NCBI GenBank assembly: GCA_034766995.1
Contig: CM068314.1
Location: forward strand, 24,996,608-25,060,607
Reading direction: 5' to 3'
DNA from: Acanthacorydalis orientalis
Taxonomy: Eukaryota > Arthropoda > Insecta > Megaloptera > Corydalidae
Length of the DNA: 64,000 bases
Shown here one piece after another: positions 1 to 25,538 of this stretch. Every line of letters starts with the position of its first letter. Within the stretch, counting starts at the first letter, position 1. The position numbers and the translations under genes are program-made. The notes beneath the pieces were generated by a model that was not told the origin of the DNA, made no database searches, and saw only the letters and a list, made by a program, of their open reading frames with translations.

Positions 1-9878
<9,878 letters not shown>

Positions 9879-10167
9879 TATTAAAAAGTATTATTTTTTA
9901 AAAAAATACACAAACTGTATTAATGCTAGTCTTTAGTTTAATAAAATAATATTTGTGAATACTTAGATAAAATGCTTAATCTAGAACATGAAACACCTGT
10001 TATCTTCACACATGCCTTATCTTTGAATCGTAGATTAGAAATTTCATAATTTATAGACACAATAAAATGATATTGAGCCACAAAATTGTTATTACCACTA
10101 AATTAAATAATGACAAATTTTAATTTGTATATTTTTTAAGCATGTTTATACTTGCACACACATACAT

Positions 10168-10214
<47 letters not shown>

Positions 10215-10311
10215 AAAATGGATTTTTTGGAAAAAGGATTTAAACAATATTAATACTCAAATTTAAATTTCAATTATATATTTACAGAAAATAATAAAGC
10301 AGAAATAAATA

Positions 10312-12345
<2,034 letters not shown>

Positions 12346-12550
12346 TTCGATTTATTTGTATTTACATTACCATAAATTATTACCACAATGACGGTAAATA
12401 ATTTTGACAATTCGATTAAAATAAAACATTAATAGATGTCACTTCGTTCTTTGATTATGGAAACCATAGATAAAGGCCTGATGGAACATTCACAATATTT
12501 ATTGCATTTTCACACACACACACAGGCGCGTATACAACATACATGCATAC

Positions 12551-12590
<40 letters not shown>

Positions 12591-12984
12591 TTATATATAT
12601 ATATATATATGTATGTATGTGTGCTGTGTGACTGGGTATAATAAAAATAACAAAAATAATATACTATATTTAAAGTAACTATTATAATCATAAATCAATT
12701 ACGAACATTTTACACATTATATTTTACAATTATGTTGGAATCTGCAATTCTTTATTATATGCCAATTAAAACTTGATTTCATGTTTTCATTTATTATCCA
12801 AAGTACACAAACAGATTGATGTTTTCAAAAAGACCGATAACTGAAAAAAATTCCAAAGTGTAAAATATAAATTATATTGAAAATGAATATGACATATAAA
12901 TAGTGAATTATATCTGAATTGACTAACATGCGGCGTGATTGTATCGTAAATGTATGTGCATTTCTAATAATAATTATACGTTAA

Positions 12985-13030
12985 TAATCTTAGTTGTCGA
13001 CGTGCCCTTAAACCCCAAGTAATCAATTAT
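12985..13030 (+). repeat. dispersed short repeat A, copy 2
   Basis: Shares the core cttagttgtcgacgtgccc and ttaaaccccaa with the other copies. Confidence 0.5.
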
Positions 13031-13067
13031 CCTAACAATAAGATAACAATACGAATTAATCATTAGC

Positions 13068-13222
13068 GCGTTATCATATGGGCAAAAAGGGTAATTGCCT
13101 GGGACTCTATCATCAGGGGAGGCTCAAACCAATCTTTTATAATCTCATTCCTGTAGTACAACACTGTACATGGGGCCCCTTAAATCAAATTTGCCTGGCC
13201 TCCGTGAAGCTATAACGCGCCA
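13068..13222. repeat. small GC-richer element with GCGCGTTAT-like inverted ends
   Basis: The left end gcgcgttatcatatgggc and the right end gaagctataacgcgcc are weakly inverted, and the interior is much less AT-rich than its surroundings. Likely a short DNA-transposon derivative. Located in the ARFRP1/tetraspanin intergenic region. Confidence 0.35.
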
Positions 13223-14454
13223 TTGGAATTAATATCATCATTTTTTAGATTTGCTGTGAGTATATATATGTCAACCGATTTCCAAGATATTTTTATTCTT
13301 GAAAGTATTAAATATCAAAATTAAATAATTTATTATATGTTGTACTTTCTTCATAGTTTAATACGTAGGCCAAATCAAGTCTATAGAATAAAATAAAAAC
13401 TTACAGTTTAATTCGATATACACCATATATACACGATCTATGTAGACACTTATTTACAGTACTAAAGTTAAAGATTTGATGAAAATTGCAGTACATAGGT
13501 GCGTACGGTAGTAAAACGAAATATAAAAATTATATAGCAGTTTTAATCATTTTTTCCGTAATATGGTAATTGTATCATAATATCAAGTATATATATATAT
13601 AATTTAAAACATGAAAACGAAAGCATTAAAAATTATTTATATGTCATTTTTAAAAGCATAATCTTTAGTTGTAAAAATCATTTTTTTTCAAAAAAAATGT
13701 CCTTGAATTTGATATACAGTGGCCATATTGGTAAATATCTTTGTTAACTAACAAAAATCTCCAGAAAAGTTCATATTTTTGCAAACATATGGTTATTTTT
13801 AATGTATAAAAACATATTTAAATTGCTATAAATAAATAATAATTGTTATTGGTACAGAAAAATTAGGCACAAAATCTTTTTAGTGCGGATAGTTAATTTA
13901 TAAATTTGTTTGCTTTCCAACAATCATAATTTTGTTACATCTAACAAAAAATTAAATAAATTCCATTGGATGTTATATGTTTATTTAAAGAGATATAAAA
14001 TCGCCATTATTTAACTCCACACCTATTCAAGATAAATGAAAAATACATTTTAAGCATATTGATAATCATTCTTTTCAAATTAAAGTTTTAATTCTATCTT
14101 TGTTTAACATTGATACAAAACGATATCAAGTGTTCGTTAAGTACAATAAATATTAGTGTACCTTCTTATACGCATCCAAGAACTGTTTATGGATCTAGAA
14201 TAGGTTTGTGACTGGTATTAAAATTTTAGTATTAACATAGAAGGAAAACCGCGTTGTTCGAAAAATATAATGTAATTATATTTCATTCCTTTATATATGT
14301 ATACATATACTATGTGTGCATATTCAAATTTACTAAATAATAAAGAAAAATCAATTGTAAAACAAAATAAATGATTTTACTAAGACTGATGTAGTGCACT
14401 TAAATAAGCTATCGTAATTAGTTATTTTTAGTGTTTTACTGTGATATTCTAAGA

Positions 14455-14726
14455 ATGGTGACTACAAAGTGCTTACAGTATTTCTGTTTTGCTTATAATG
14501 TTTTATATTTTGTAAGTTTTTTTTATTGTTACATGAATTGCCGTTAACTTAATTGTTATTTTATATAATATACATTTATATAATTGTTGTTTCACAAATT
14601 GTTATAATAATTACTTATAAATATAAAAATAATAATCGGAAAAAGCATGCCACTTTTAATAATTATATTTGCCAATAATTTTCATTGTTTAAATATATTT
14701 CTATTACTTTATCTAAACTATATCTA

Positions 14727-14778
<52 letters not shown>

Positions 14779-15410
14779 CATATACATACATATACATATA
14801 TACACACACACATATGTGACCAAATACATACACAACACACACACAAACACAAATACAAGTATCTGCATTCAGATGTTTTTATGATACATTTTCAAAATAG
14901 TTTTGCATGTAATTTAAGGAATTGAGGTAAACTCACACACAATCCTCACTCCCCCATATATATATATATATATACAGACACATCTATATACACGCACAAA
15001 TACACATACATATGCATATGATAAACAGGAAAATTAATACACCCGTTTTAAAAATAAAAAGTTATTATATCCTGAGATCATTTTGTGTACAAAACTATTA
15101 CATTCATTAAAACCACTTAATGTTGTTTATTGAAAAAGAGGGTATATGTGTGAGAGTGTAAAGTAAGGGTGTAACTGATCTTTTTGAAAGGGTTTGAAAT
15201 TTAACTTTTGGTCTTTTGTTAAACTTCTTAATATGTTAACGGAGCAGTTTAAATATTTTTTTTGTAAATAAGTTATTTATAAATCTGTGAATTATGTTGT
15301 CAGAAAACTGCTAATAAATATGTATAAAAAACGAAATAAATACCCTACTACTACTACACACACACACGCAGACCCTTACGCACGCACACGCACGCGTGCA
15401 CGCACACATA

Positions 15411-15467
<57 letters not shown>

Positions 15468-17450
15468 TGTATAAATTAATTCGGTGCCTTTTTATAGAAA
15501 ATTAATGTCGACGAAAAAATGGAATACATTTTAATTCTCAAAATATCCCTCGTTATTTTGTATAACTTGACTTCATCTGTCGTGTAACTGACAAATCTTT
15601 CGTGGAAAAAAAGATGGCAGCTTTGATCGATGAAGTCGTCAATGCATTTTCATATCTCTTAAACTTTTTTAAAATGAGTATCAGCCAGGTGATGCTGGAG
15701 CGACCAGAATAGGTGATAATCTGATGGGGGTATATCTGGTGAATATGTCGCTTGAGGGAGACCTTCTCAGCCTAATGAACAAATGACGTCTTTGATCACT
15801 TTCGCTACTGCGATCGAGTGTTGCCGTACTGCAAAATGACTCCTCGTTTCATCGCTAGTGAATGATCTTTTTCTTTCTAATTTGTCACTCAAATGGATGA
15901 ACTGTTATTGGTAACCATAGATAAAGTGGTAACACTTTAAATTTACAGTTTGACTAGGTACGAGGAACTCATAATACACCACACTTTTAATGTACCACCA
16001 TAGACATAAAAAGACTTTTTTGGTGTGAATATTTAGTTTAGCAGTCGACGTTAGTGGTTCACCGGACGTAACTCATGATTTTTGGCGCTTAGGATTGCCG
16101 TATAAAACTAATTTTTCATCCCCGGTTATGATTTTATGCTGAAAATCTTTTCTGTTGAACATTGTGAGCAAGGACATAGCTGTTTCGCATATTCTTTCTT
16201 TATTTTCCGAGCTGAGCTCATGTTGAGTCCATCGACTTAGTTTCTGAGTTTTTCCCAGCCGATGTAGACGATAGGAAATTGCTTGCTGAGTAACTCCAAG
16301 TCATTGAACGAGTTCCTGTTCAGTTCATATTTGTGAGAATGTTTTGTGAAATGAAAAAAAATATTTTTATTTTTTTATGTTCATAATATAAGTAGACCGT
16401 ATATCTCGGTGTATAAAGCGTCTCATAACACACCGAGAATAGGGGTCGTCTTATACCCCTAATACAAAAACAGAAACTTCAAAATAAACCGAAGAATTTA
16501 TTATTCTTACATAGAAATTAATATTTATTTCTTAAAAAAGGAACTTAAACTTTGGTATATTACATAAATTCATTGAGTAATTCATTTTATGCAGAAATGT
16601 TTAAAACTAAAATACATAGCTATAGTCTTCTAGATACAAACCGTGCACTACGTTTTAAATACACAGTATGTCAAAATAAGGTGATTCCCCAATTTTTATT
16701 TTTGCAATTTTAAATCGAAAAGTGTAATTCCCCTAATTTCCATTTTGAACATAAAATTGTATTATAACATGTGAAAGAGGTGTTTAATTTAGGATCGCCT
16801 ATACGACCGACATATGATAATTGTATAAATTTTATCTTAAAATTTCGTAGGTAAAATTACGTAGGTTGAATTTTATTTCATGTTTTCGTTTAGGTTCTAA
16901 AATTTATTTCTATATACTTAAATTTTCTTTTCATGTTTTTTTGTAGTCTTTTTATTAAATATTTTTTTGCAATTCTCTTTATGCAGTTAAAATTTCTAGT
17001 TATATATGCACATACATATATACAGTATTCAGTATTTAGTATAAATTAGCTGTTTATTTACGTTATTTAATTATTTTTATCTTATCAATGTTGTTGTTAA
17101 GTTTATCAAGATTAACATACCTATTTAAATCACAAAAGTAAAATTGTTCAATATGTTTGATCGCTGGTGCTGTTTTAAAAATAAGTAACGTGATAAGTTA
17201 TATTCATGTGTTATTATTTTGAACTCATAAACATGTTAGTACAGTGTTCAATAGACTGAACTTTTCTGTTTTGGAATTATATAAATGTTAAAATTTACAT
17301 TAAATACAGAGAAATATTTTACTTGGAATCTGAGCTATTAATACAAATGTAGGTTAATGTTCCTATATTTTTTGACATTTTAAAGTCACTCAATATTTTA
17401 CAATAGTACAGTAAGGTTGATTTTATGTCTTGTTCATATTTGTTCATATG

Positions 17451-17503
<53 letters not shown>

Positions 17504-18385
17504 AGAGAGAGGAAATTTAAATATAGGCATACATACACAAGCATATTTATATACATAATTAAGTAAATATAAATTTTAGAAAATTTCAGTTCCTTAGTTA
17601 TTTTCATAACTTTGTGTGTATGAAAAAATGATATATAGTGTAAACTAACGTTCCATATGGTTTTATATTATATAAACACCTTAAAAATAAACTAAGTAAA
17701 CTTGATGTGCTAATTTCTTAATTTGGTTTTTAAAAATTATGCAAATATACTTTTCTTGAAACGGATTTCATTTCTGTTTGACACGAACGTTTTTCAGCTT
17801 ATTTATTAAACGATAAATTTTATAGAAACTATTATAAATTCTATAAAATTAAGATTAGTACATTTTCAGGTATTTGAAGTAAATGTTATGATTTAATCAT
17901 ATTATGAAGATAAGATAAAATTACCTTAAATCTATAAATAACTTATTCCGTCATTACATTTAAAACGATATATATATATATATATTAGTTTCTATTAGTA
18001 ATGAATGATGTATTGAAATGTAAGTGTATTGATATTATAATTCAATATATTGCTGTAATAATATTTCTGTGAATTAATATCTATTTAAATTAGTTAATAC
18101 TATATTAAATTCATGACTAATTTAATTATAAAAAAAACAGATAAGAAATTCTTATGGTTGCCAAAGTAAATTGAAATTAAATAAAATAATATTGTGTATA
18201 GATGCAATTAAACAGATGTTTTTATATTTTTTATGTATACATGTTGCGTATTATTTATCTATGTATGCACGTGCATGTGAAAAAATTTGATCAGGACGAT
18301 ACTTTTAAACTAAGATATGCACTGAAATTTTATATTTATGATTAACATAAATTATTTTATATAAGTTATTATTAAGCATGTACAC

Positions 18386-18431
<46 letters not shown>

Positions 18432-18905
18432 GAGGTTGCATTGAAAGCTGCTGTTTTTTTGTGTTTTTAAGCGTTTATTTCAATAATAAAATGTTTGAGT
18501 ACATTAATCAGAGTATTTACCCTCAAAAGCTATAACTTTCCTACTTTTCTGGTAGATGTTGAATTCCGCGACGAAAGAATGGTCTGTCTTTTGAGCCAAT
18601 CCATTCAGGAACCCAGTTTTTGACTTCTCCATAGTTATGAAAATGTGTATCTTCCAAAGCGTGTTGCATAGATCGTAACAGATGGTAATTGCTTGGGGCC
18701 AGGTCCGGAGAATTCGCTGGGTGTGGAAGAACCTCCCATTCGAGCTCCACTAGTGTAAACAAAGGATAGCGTCTGATGACTGAATTTTAGTGGGAAATGT
18801 TCACATTTCAAAATGACATAAAATACATCTGTCACTGCCCACAGCATACGCACCTCGAGCTATCTACACGTGAACAGCGGCTTTCAATGCAACCTCCTAT
18901 TATAG

Positions 18906-18986
<81 letters not shown>

Positions 18987-20152
18987 TATAAACAAAATTA
19001 TCCACAAAAAATGCGATCATGTCCGACTTATTTGTTATGATGTCAAAGTTTCCTGGTATCCAAATATGTTCATTTCATATATAAAGCAGCAAACTTGTAA
19101 TCTGTCCGCGATAATGAATATATAGACATAAATGAGTTTTAAAAAATATGTTTGTTTCATTCGGTTACATGTACAGAATTATAATTGACAAGTAGGCGAA
19201 CGCAGTGAACAAGGGGCGAATATTATACTTCATATTAAATTATTGTAACTGATATAGAAAACAATATCTGTCTGGAATTTGCTTGCTACTATTATAACAA
19301 ATCTAGTCAGAAATATAGTCGGCACTGTGTACTCACACGTTTCCACTTTATTTTCATAATATGTAAAATACAATTCTGTCATCAAAATAGTTGTCCTCAC
19401 TTTCTATAACTTTCTGCCATCTCTTGGACAAGTTTCGGATTCCTTCGAAAAAATAGATATTGGCTTGGAGGCAATGAAATCGTCGATACATTTTCGTACC
19501 TCAGCCACATTTCGAAAGTAAAATTCAGCTACAGTTCCGTATCGATCGGAATAAATGATAATTCAAAGGCGTCATGTGAATAACCGTTTTCGGGAGAACT
19601 TTCCAGCCCAAGTTAAGTATGTTTTGGTGAGTAATAAGACAACTTGTGGCCTAGCGTTGTCGTGCAGCAAAATGACCTTCCATTTTTCTCGTCCGATAAA
19701 TTGTTTTTTCTCTAATATTTCGTCGGCCAAATGATTCTATTGACGACCATATCACTCGCCAGTAATTGTACCACTCGGTTGGAGAAGGTCATAAAACAGC
19801 ACACCTTTAATATCCCACCAGAGACACAGAATATTTTTGCCATGGGTGTTTTGTTTGCCGTTGATGTTATGGCTGGCCGGGGTTTACCCATGAAAGCATT
19901 TAGGATTGTCGTATATAGTCCATTTTTCGTAAACAGTTACAACTTTCATCAAAAAATTCTCATTACACTGCATAGAAAGCAACGAGATGCTTGTGTTGAG
20001 TCGGCGGACAATGTTGTTTTTAGAGAATTCATGTGGTACCCCCACTTTCCAAGCTTCTGAATCGTATAAAATCGTCTTGAAACTGTTTCCCAATCAACTT
20101 CCGGTGGTTCCGGGAGTTTAATTTACGAGTTCTTTCGATGATGCTTTTGTTT

Positions 20153-20206
<54 letters not shown>

Positions 20207-20513
20207 TAAATGTATAATATATATATATATATATATATATAAATGTATATTATTTTAATATTTACAGATTACTGGTTGCTTGTTAGTATCATGTTCAAGT
20301 GTACTGTTATATCGAGTACTTATATATCGTTATTTTCTGTATCATGAAATAACTGGTCCTATGTGGATTTTATTAGGTACTGGCTTTTTTGTTTTAATTA
20401 CAACATGGATTGGATGCAAAGTATCAATGCGAACTCATCACTTACATATAATAGTGGTAAGTTTTATTAATTATCTTATATTTACTTAAATTTCACTTTG
20501 TGTTTATTTTGTG

Positions 20514-20571
<58 letters not shown>

Positions 20572-22007
20572 CTACATACATACATATTTGTCAAAATAAT
20601 TTTTGTAAAATTAAATTTTCCATGCAAATTTGTTGTGCTTGCTTTATATTCTTAACTTGGCAATTTTTGTGCCCTGATGACAATGCCATCGATTTATTAG
20701 TGTAAAAAAGAGTTCAATTATCAGTTTATGTAAGAGAGTTTATCTCCAATATTAATTATATTTGTTGTTATTTTCCATTATATTTATTATTTATTCTGTT
20801 ATTTGATTAACAAAAATATCATAAATAATGTGGGCAGCCTGTTTGAATTATTTTACCTCTAGTAGTTCCAGAAGGTTTTAGTAGATAAATGTTATGTATT
20901 AGTATATTATTTAATTATTATATAGTTGATGAAAACCTATTTTTGAATCGAATTTTAACAATAATTTAGTAATGCATATCCTTTTTTTCTTTTTTAAATT
21001 CCAGTTGTTTATAATACTTTTCTTATAATAACTTGTTGATATTTTTAGTTTTTTGGAATGTTATTTATTGTAATCGTTGTGGAATTGTCTGCTTCAATTT
21101 GGAGTTTCGTTGTGTATCATCAGTTTCAGAACGTTATTGAAAAAAATATGGAAATTTCACTTCATGAATATCAAAGTAGTTTAAAAAGTACAGATGCATC
21201 TGAAGTATGGGGACATATTCAAACAGAAGTAAGTTTTAATTAATAATTTATTATATTATATAACATCTTGAAATATTCTTAGTCATATTGTTTTTTTAAC
21301 TCTTTTATGACAGTAAAAATCATAGTTAATTTTTTTATGTTGAACAGTGTTCATTTGAAAATTTTTCTATTAAACATCTTTCTGATTTTTAAAGAATGTT
21401 TGATTGTAATTAAAAAATGTGTCTTTTTTAAGATGCGCTGTTGTGGTTATAATGGACCATCAGAATATAAGAAAAATGTTCCAAGGTCGTGTTGTGTTAC
21501 GATACATAGTGTTGATGGTGCACGAAACAGTTCATGTCCTGGTATATATCAACGTGGATGTGTTCTAATTTTTATAGATTATGTAAAAAGACAGTTATTT
21601 TATAACACAATTTTAGGAGTACTTGTTATTTTATTACAAGTAAGTATATGAAGAAAACTTATTCACTATGATTGACTCACATAAACAATCTATGAAATAA
21701 TATGAGACAGAGCTATCTTTTGTAACTTTCATTGTAATTATAATTTAAATTAATTTGATCAGATTATATGATGCTAATTATATATTTTTAATTATATTTG
21801 TTATATAACAATATTTTGCTGACAAATTGAAGATCAATTTCATACAAAATTCTTAATGTAATAATTCTCATTTTTTAGGTCTGTGGACTTTTCTGTTATT
21901 TTCTTTATGCAAGAGCATTAAAACGAGATTTGATAAAAGTACGACATATAAGGGAAAATGAAAATTCACTTTTAAGTAGAAGAGCAAGGTCGTTTAGAGG
22001 AACTTAA
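14455..22007 (+). CDS. Tetraspanin (four-transmembrane protein)
   Basis: Tetraspanins organise plasma-membrane or endosomal microdomains with integrins and other partners. Exons: 14455-14511, 20268-20456, 21049-21228, 21433-21639 and 21879-22007, giving 253 aa; all donors and acceptors are GT/AG and phase 0. Exon 1 encodes MVTTKCLQYFCFAYNVLYF, the typical short cytosolic start running into TM1. TM2 is around GPMWILLGTGFFVLITTW, TM3 around FFGMLFIVIVVELSASIW, and TM4 spans the exon 4/5 join. The large extracellular loop has the hallmark CCG (in MRCCGYNG), then SCC, SCP and GC, six cysteines in all, plus an NSS glycosylation sequon. The C-tail is short and basic (SRRARSFRGT). Intron 1 is 5.7 kb and full of mariner relics and microsatellites, so exon 1 is easy to miss. 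A polyadenylation signal AATAAA lies at 22287. The family is certain; the subfamily cannot be assigned from sequence alone. Confidence 0.95.
15468..16340 (-). mobile_element. mariner relic, truncated (tetraspanin intron 1)
   Basis: The left terminus ataaattaattcggtgcc matches those of the copies at 30299 and 45875. The interior is a heavily mutated transposase read on the minus strand, with frameshifts and stops throughout. The right terminus is missing. Sequence 3' of it up to 16460 contains another short element (gaccgtatatctcggtgt). Confidence 0.7.
18431..18897 (-). mobile_element. internally deleted mariner with intact 23-bp TIRs and TA duplication
   Basis: TA flanks both sides. The left GGAGGTTGCATTGAAAGC and the right complement agree over 23 bp with one mismatch. 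The minus strand carries only the transposase C-terminal part, including the catalytic-region motif HPANSPDLAPSNYHLLRSM, where the usual Asp of SDY is Asn. The element is 467 bp against about 1.3 kb for a full copy, so it is non-autonomous. Confidence 0.85.
19000..19215 (+). repeat. dispersed repeat B, copy 1
   Basis: Starts aaaattatccacaaaaaa and continues through gacttatttgttatgatgtc, attcggttacatgtac and ttgacaagtaggcgaacgc. It shares blocks with 55503-55935 and, inverted, with 58618-58790. Unidentified family. Confidence 0.55.
19320..20130 (-). mobile_element. decayed mariner-like transposase (tetraspanin intron 1)
   Basis: GC-richer block whose minus strand reads as mutated mariner transposase. 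Plus-strand frames here are antisense shadows. No clean TIRs found. Confidence 0.55.
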
Positions 22008-22035
22008 TATTTTATGTTTTATATATGTATAAAAA

Positions 22036-22069
<34 letters not shown>

Positions 22070-22286
22070 GTATGTATATATATATATATATATATATATA
22101 AATTATTTATACATACATTTTGAGATGATTTAACACAATTTTAAAAAGCACTGTCATATACAATATATCAGAACTTGTTTTAAAATGTGGTATGTAAGTG
22201 TATTGTCTGCAGTTCTTTAATTCTTTCTTAGAATATAAGTATTTAGACAAATCTATTCCAAAAATAATTTTGAGAAAACATATTTT

Positions 22287-22292
22287 AATAAA
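22287..22292 (+). terminator. polyadenylation signal AATAAA for the tetraspanin gene
   Basis: Canonical hexamer 280 bases after the stop codon. An (AT)n/(GTAT)n block lies between it and the stop. Confidence 0.5.
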
Positions 22293-24212
22293 GCAGTGTT
22301 CTTTATGATTATTATTATTATTGAAATTTTGTTTTTATTATTTAATATAATCTCGTTTCTTGCAACTAATAGATAACAATGTATACTGAAACAATGACAA
22401 AAATATGGTGTCCTGTCATATAAAGTTAAAATATCATTTTGAAGTTAATATGACTTTATTTCTATTTTGTTAATTGAAAGTTATCATTATTAAATTTGAG
22501 AAAAGATGCATTTTCCAAAAATCAAAAAATAATCATTTTCCTTTTCTGCAGTAAAAAACTAGATCAAAGGATTTTGAATACAACTAATAATTCATTTATA
22601 CATAGAAAACTGCACAGAAATTACTTTTACATTTATATTCAGATCATTTTTTTCCCGAATTTCAAAACTATACCTCTTTTAAGTGTTGCAATTGTTTAAT
22701 TATGAAAGTAAAAAAAATTACTGTTTTTGAAATTGAAAAATTGCAAGAACTGAAATTCAGTTGAGTATTGAAAATGTAATTGCATAATATTTTTCAGTAG
22801 AAAGAAAAATGTATCCATACATAATAAAGATGTTTTATTGTGAGTTTATACTGATACTACTGAATGATTGTAAAAATATTTTATAATGAAGTGTATTTTC
22901 TTATAGTACAGTGAAAAATATTAATCATTTAGATATTATGTTCAATACCATTTAATTATCATTTATTGGAAAAAAATATGTTAAACATAATTTATATAAA
23001 AGTACCAATATTAGGATTGTAAAGTGAATAAAAAAATAAAAGTTTAATTTTAGACACATTCTATAGTTTTATAACAGTTTCTAATTACATTGTATTAAAT
23101 TACATTCTATTACAATTAGCACACCTTTCAAATTTGAAATTTTTTTAATTAAGTTTTTATAAATTATTTAAAATTATTTTTAAATATTAAACATTTTTGT
23201 GGATATTAATTTTTTAATGATGATATGTATACATGTGTTTGTGTACTGTTAATAATTCTGTTTAAGTGATTGAAAGAATTTTGAAAAGCTATATTTTAAA
23301 TGCAAAAATATAGATTTTTTAAAAGTCCATAATGTTACTGAAGTATTGACAATTTAATTACTTATAAGTGATATAGCAGAAATAAAAAACTTATGTAGGG
23401 GTTGACAACAGAACAGAATTCTTTTTTCCATAAAAATTGTCTGTGGAATCGTGTATACGTTCTACAATTTGGAATATTTCCATTTTATATTTTGTTCTAT
23501 ATGAGTAATTACATCTGTTGCTTGTTAAAAAACGTAATAATATATAGGAATTGTTTGAAAGTTACTGTGTATCTTCTTTTTTTAAGATTTGAACATATGT
23601 AATGTAATTCATTAAAAGCAGTATTTTTTTAATTGAATAACAAATAATTGTGATAAATATTTTAAATGGATATATATTGTTAAATTTTGTCGTTAATAAA
23701 ATATTTTATATTAATTAATTGAATTTTATTTTTCAATCATATTAAATTACATACAGTGCCCCATAATAATACCAGTTTAATATTATTATTAACCCATCAG
23801 AATTTTATTCACAAAAAGGTGTGCAATTGTATGCTGATGAAGTATTTCTTATTTTAATTCAAGGTCATTATTATTTGTATTTTCACATTCTTTTTCTTTA
23901 CCTGATAATTTCTGAAATATGCTTGAATTATTTTTGTTTTTCTATACCATTTTACAATACAATTAATTTAAAGAGACATTAAATAAGAATAATAAATAAT
24001 AATGTATTAAAAAAAGTAAAAAAAATATGTATTAAAAAAGTAAAAAAAAAACAATCTATTTTATACATAATCACTTTTAAATTAAACTTATTACACAGGG
24101 AGCTAAACAACTGTTGATTATTAAAGAAATGCATATTTAATTCTTTCATTTCTCTTACTGAAGCTAAACTTTTCAACTAGAGTATATCTACTTACTTTGC
24201 ACCAATCTTCGC
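22293..24212. other. intergenic, nothing recognised
   Basis: Very AT-rich sequence between the tetraspanin 3' end and the retroelement-like block. No open frame with credible composition or splice context was seen. Confidence 0.6.
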
Positions 24213-25002
24213 TTTGAAATAACCTATAATTACTTCAAAATGGCAGATTCATTTATCGTAAAGTTTTCCCATTCCTTGGTAGAAATTTTCGATTTCTTTT
24301 TCCTCACAACTGTTGTGGATGCACAATCTTGGATACCTTCTAGTTGATTTCTCTTGGTTAATTGTATAACAACTCTTACGGTACGCTCAGATGAACTCTA
24401 GTCCCATATTATTTTTCAGCCTTTTATTTATGGCGAAACTTATTCCTCTTATGCTTCTTTTTTCGGTTCCATGATAGCAGAAGTCACCATTTTCCAATTC
24501 AATAAGATTTTCTCCTTTCCTTCTTCACTGAATCCCACTATATTCTATTTTATGTATGTTAATTCTTATATGACTTCTTTCAGTCATGCTTCATTAGATA
24601 GTAACCTGTAATTACATGTGGAGAAGATCAAGATTTGGTAACTGGGTAGGAAATTGAAAGTATGGTAGTGGGTGTTTAAACTCCGGAAATTCTTCACAAT
24701 CTCCGCTTTTGTGTCTTGATTCCGGCTACTCTCACAGTTAGAGACAGTCAAGCTTCCAGAAAAATGAAGGCCATTGTTTGTTTGTACTATTCATTATGGA
24801 AGAGTTGGGATCATGACTCGCTGCACTAACCCTACTTGCATGTTTGTGACCACTGCTTCATTTTAGCTGGGACTAATTTTCAAGTTTACCCTGTATGGTT
24901 AAACCTAACAATATTTAAACAATATCATCACAGTGCATTGTCTTGGGATATCAATCATAACATCCTAACGCTTTGAAGTAATAAAGTAGGATTTGGGGGA
25001 AG

Positions 25003-25005
<3 letters not shown>
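24213..25005. mobile_element. decayed retroelement-like region (tetraspanin/coiled-coil intergenic)
   Basis: About 800 bp clearly less AT-rich than its flanks. The minus strand gives short fragments of plausible protein such as ERTVRVVIQLTKRNQLEG before stops. It ends in a (TA)n array at 25006-25068. The class is not established. Confidence 0.35.
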
Positions 25006-25048
<43 letters not shown>

Positions 25049-25538
25049 CATATATATATATATATATATGTGATTACCAGTATTCAAAAATAAATCCCTC
25101 GAAAAAATTGAAGACGTCTACTCTCCTGACATACCTCTTTTATATTTTATGTACCTTTGGTTTTATTTTCACTTTGCTATACTTTTTTATGAAAACAAAT
25201 AGTTTTTATACTTAAGTATACTTTACAGTGACAAACCTTAATGAATTTATAGGCAAAATTGTTTCAATTTAGTTAAATTTCAAATTACATAAATCATGAA
25301 TTACAAGGGTGCATTAAAAATGTAATCCTTATACATATACATATATACTTACGTTTGATAAAGAAAAAATATGAAGTATTAATTATTTATACACTTTGTT
25401 TAAAGTTAAAAACCAGATATGGAAATAACGATACATACATAAATAACAACATTGAACATTTATAATGGACTACACATGAGAAAGTTAATAAATCATATAC
25501 AAGTATGTCATTGTTATGTTATTTACTTTAGTTTCATT

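Noticed and set aside
19731..20060. 109-codon plus-strand frame
   Set aside because: Antisense of a decayed mariner transposase.
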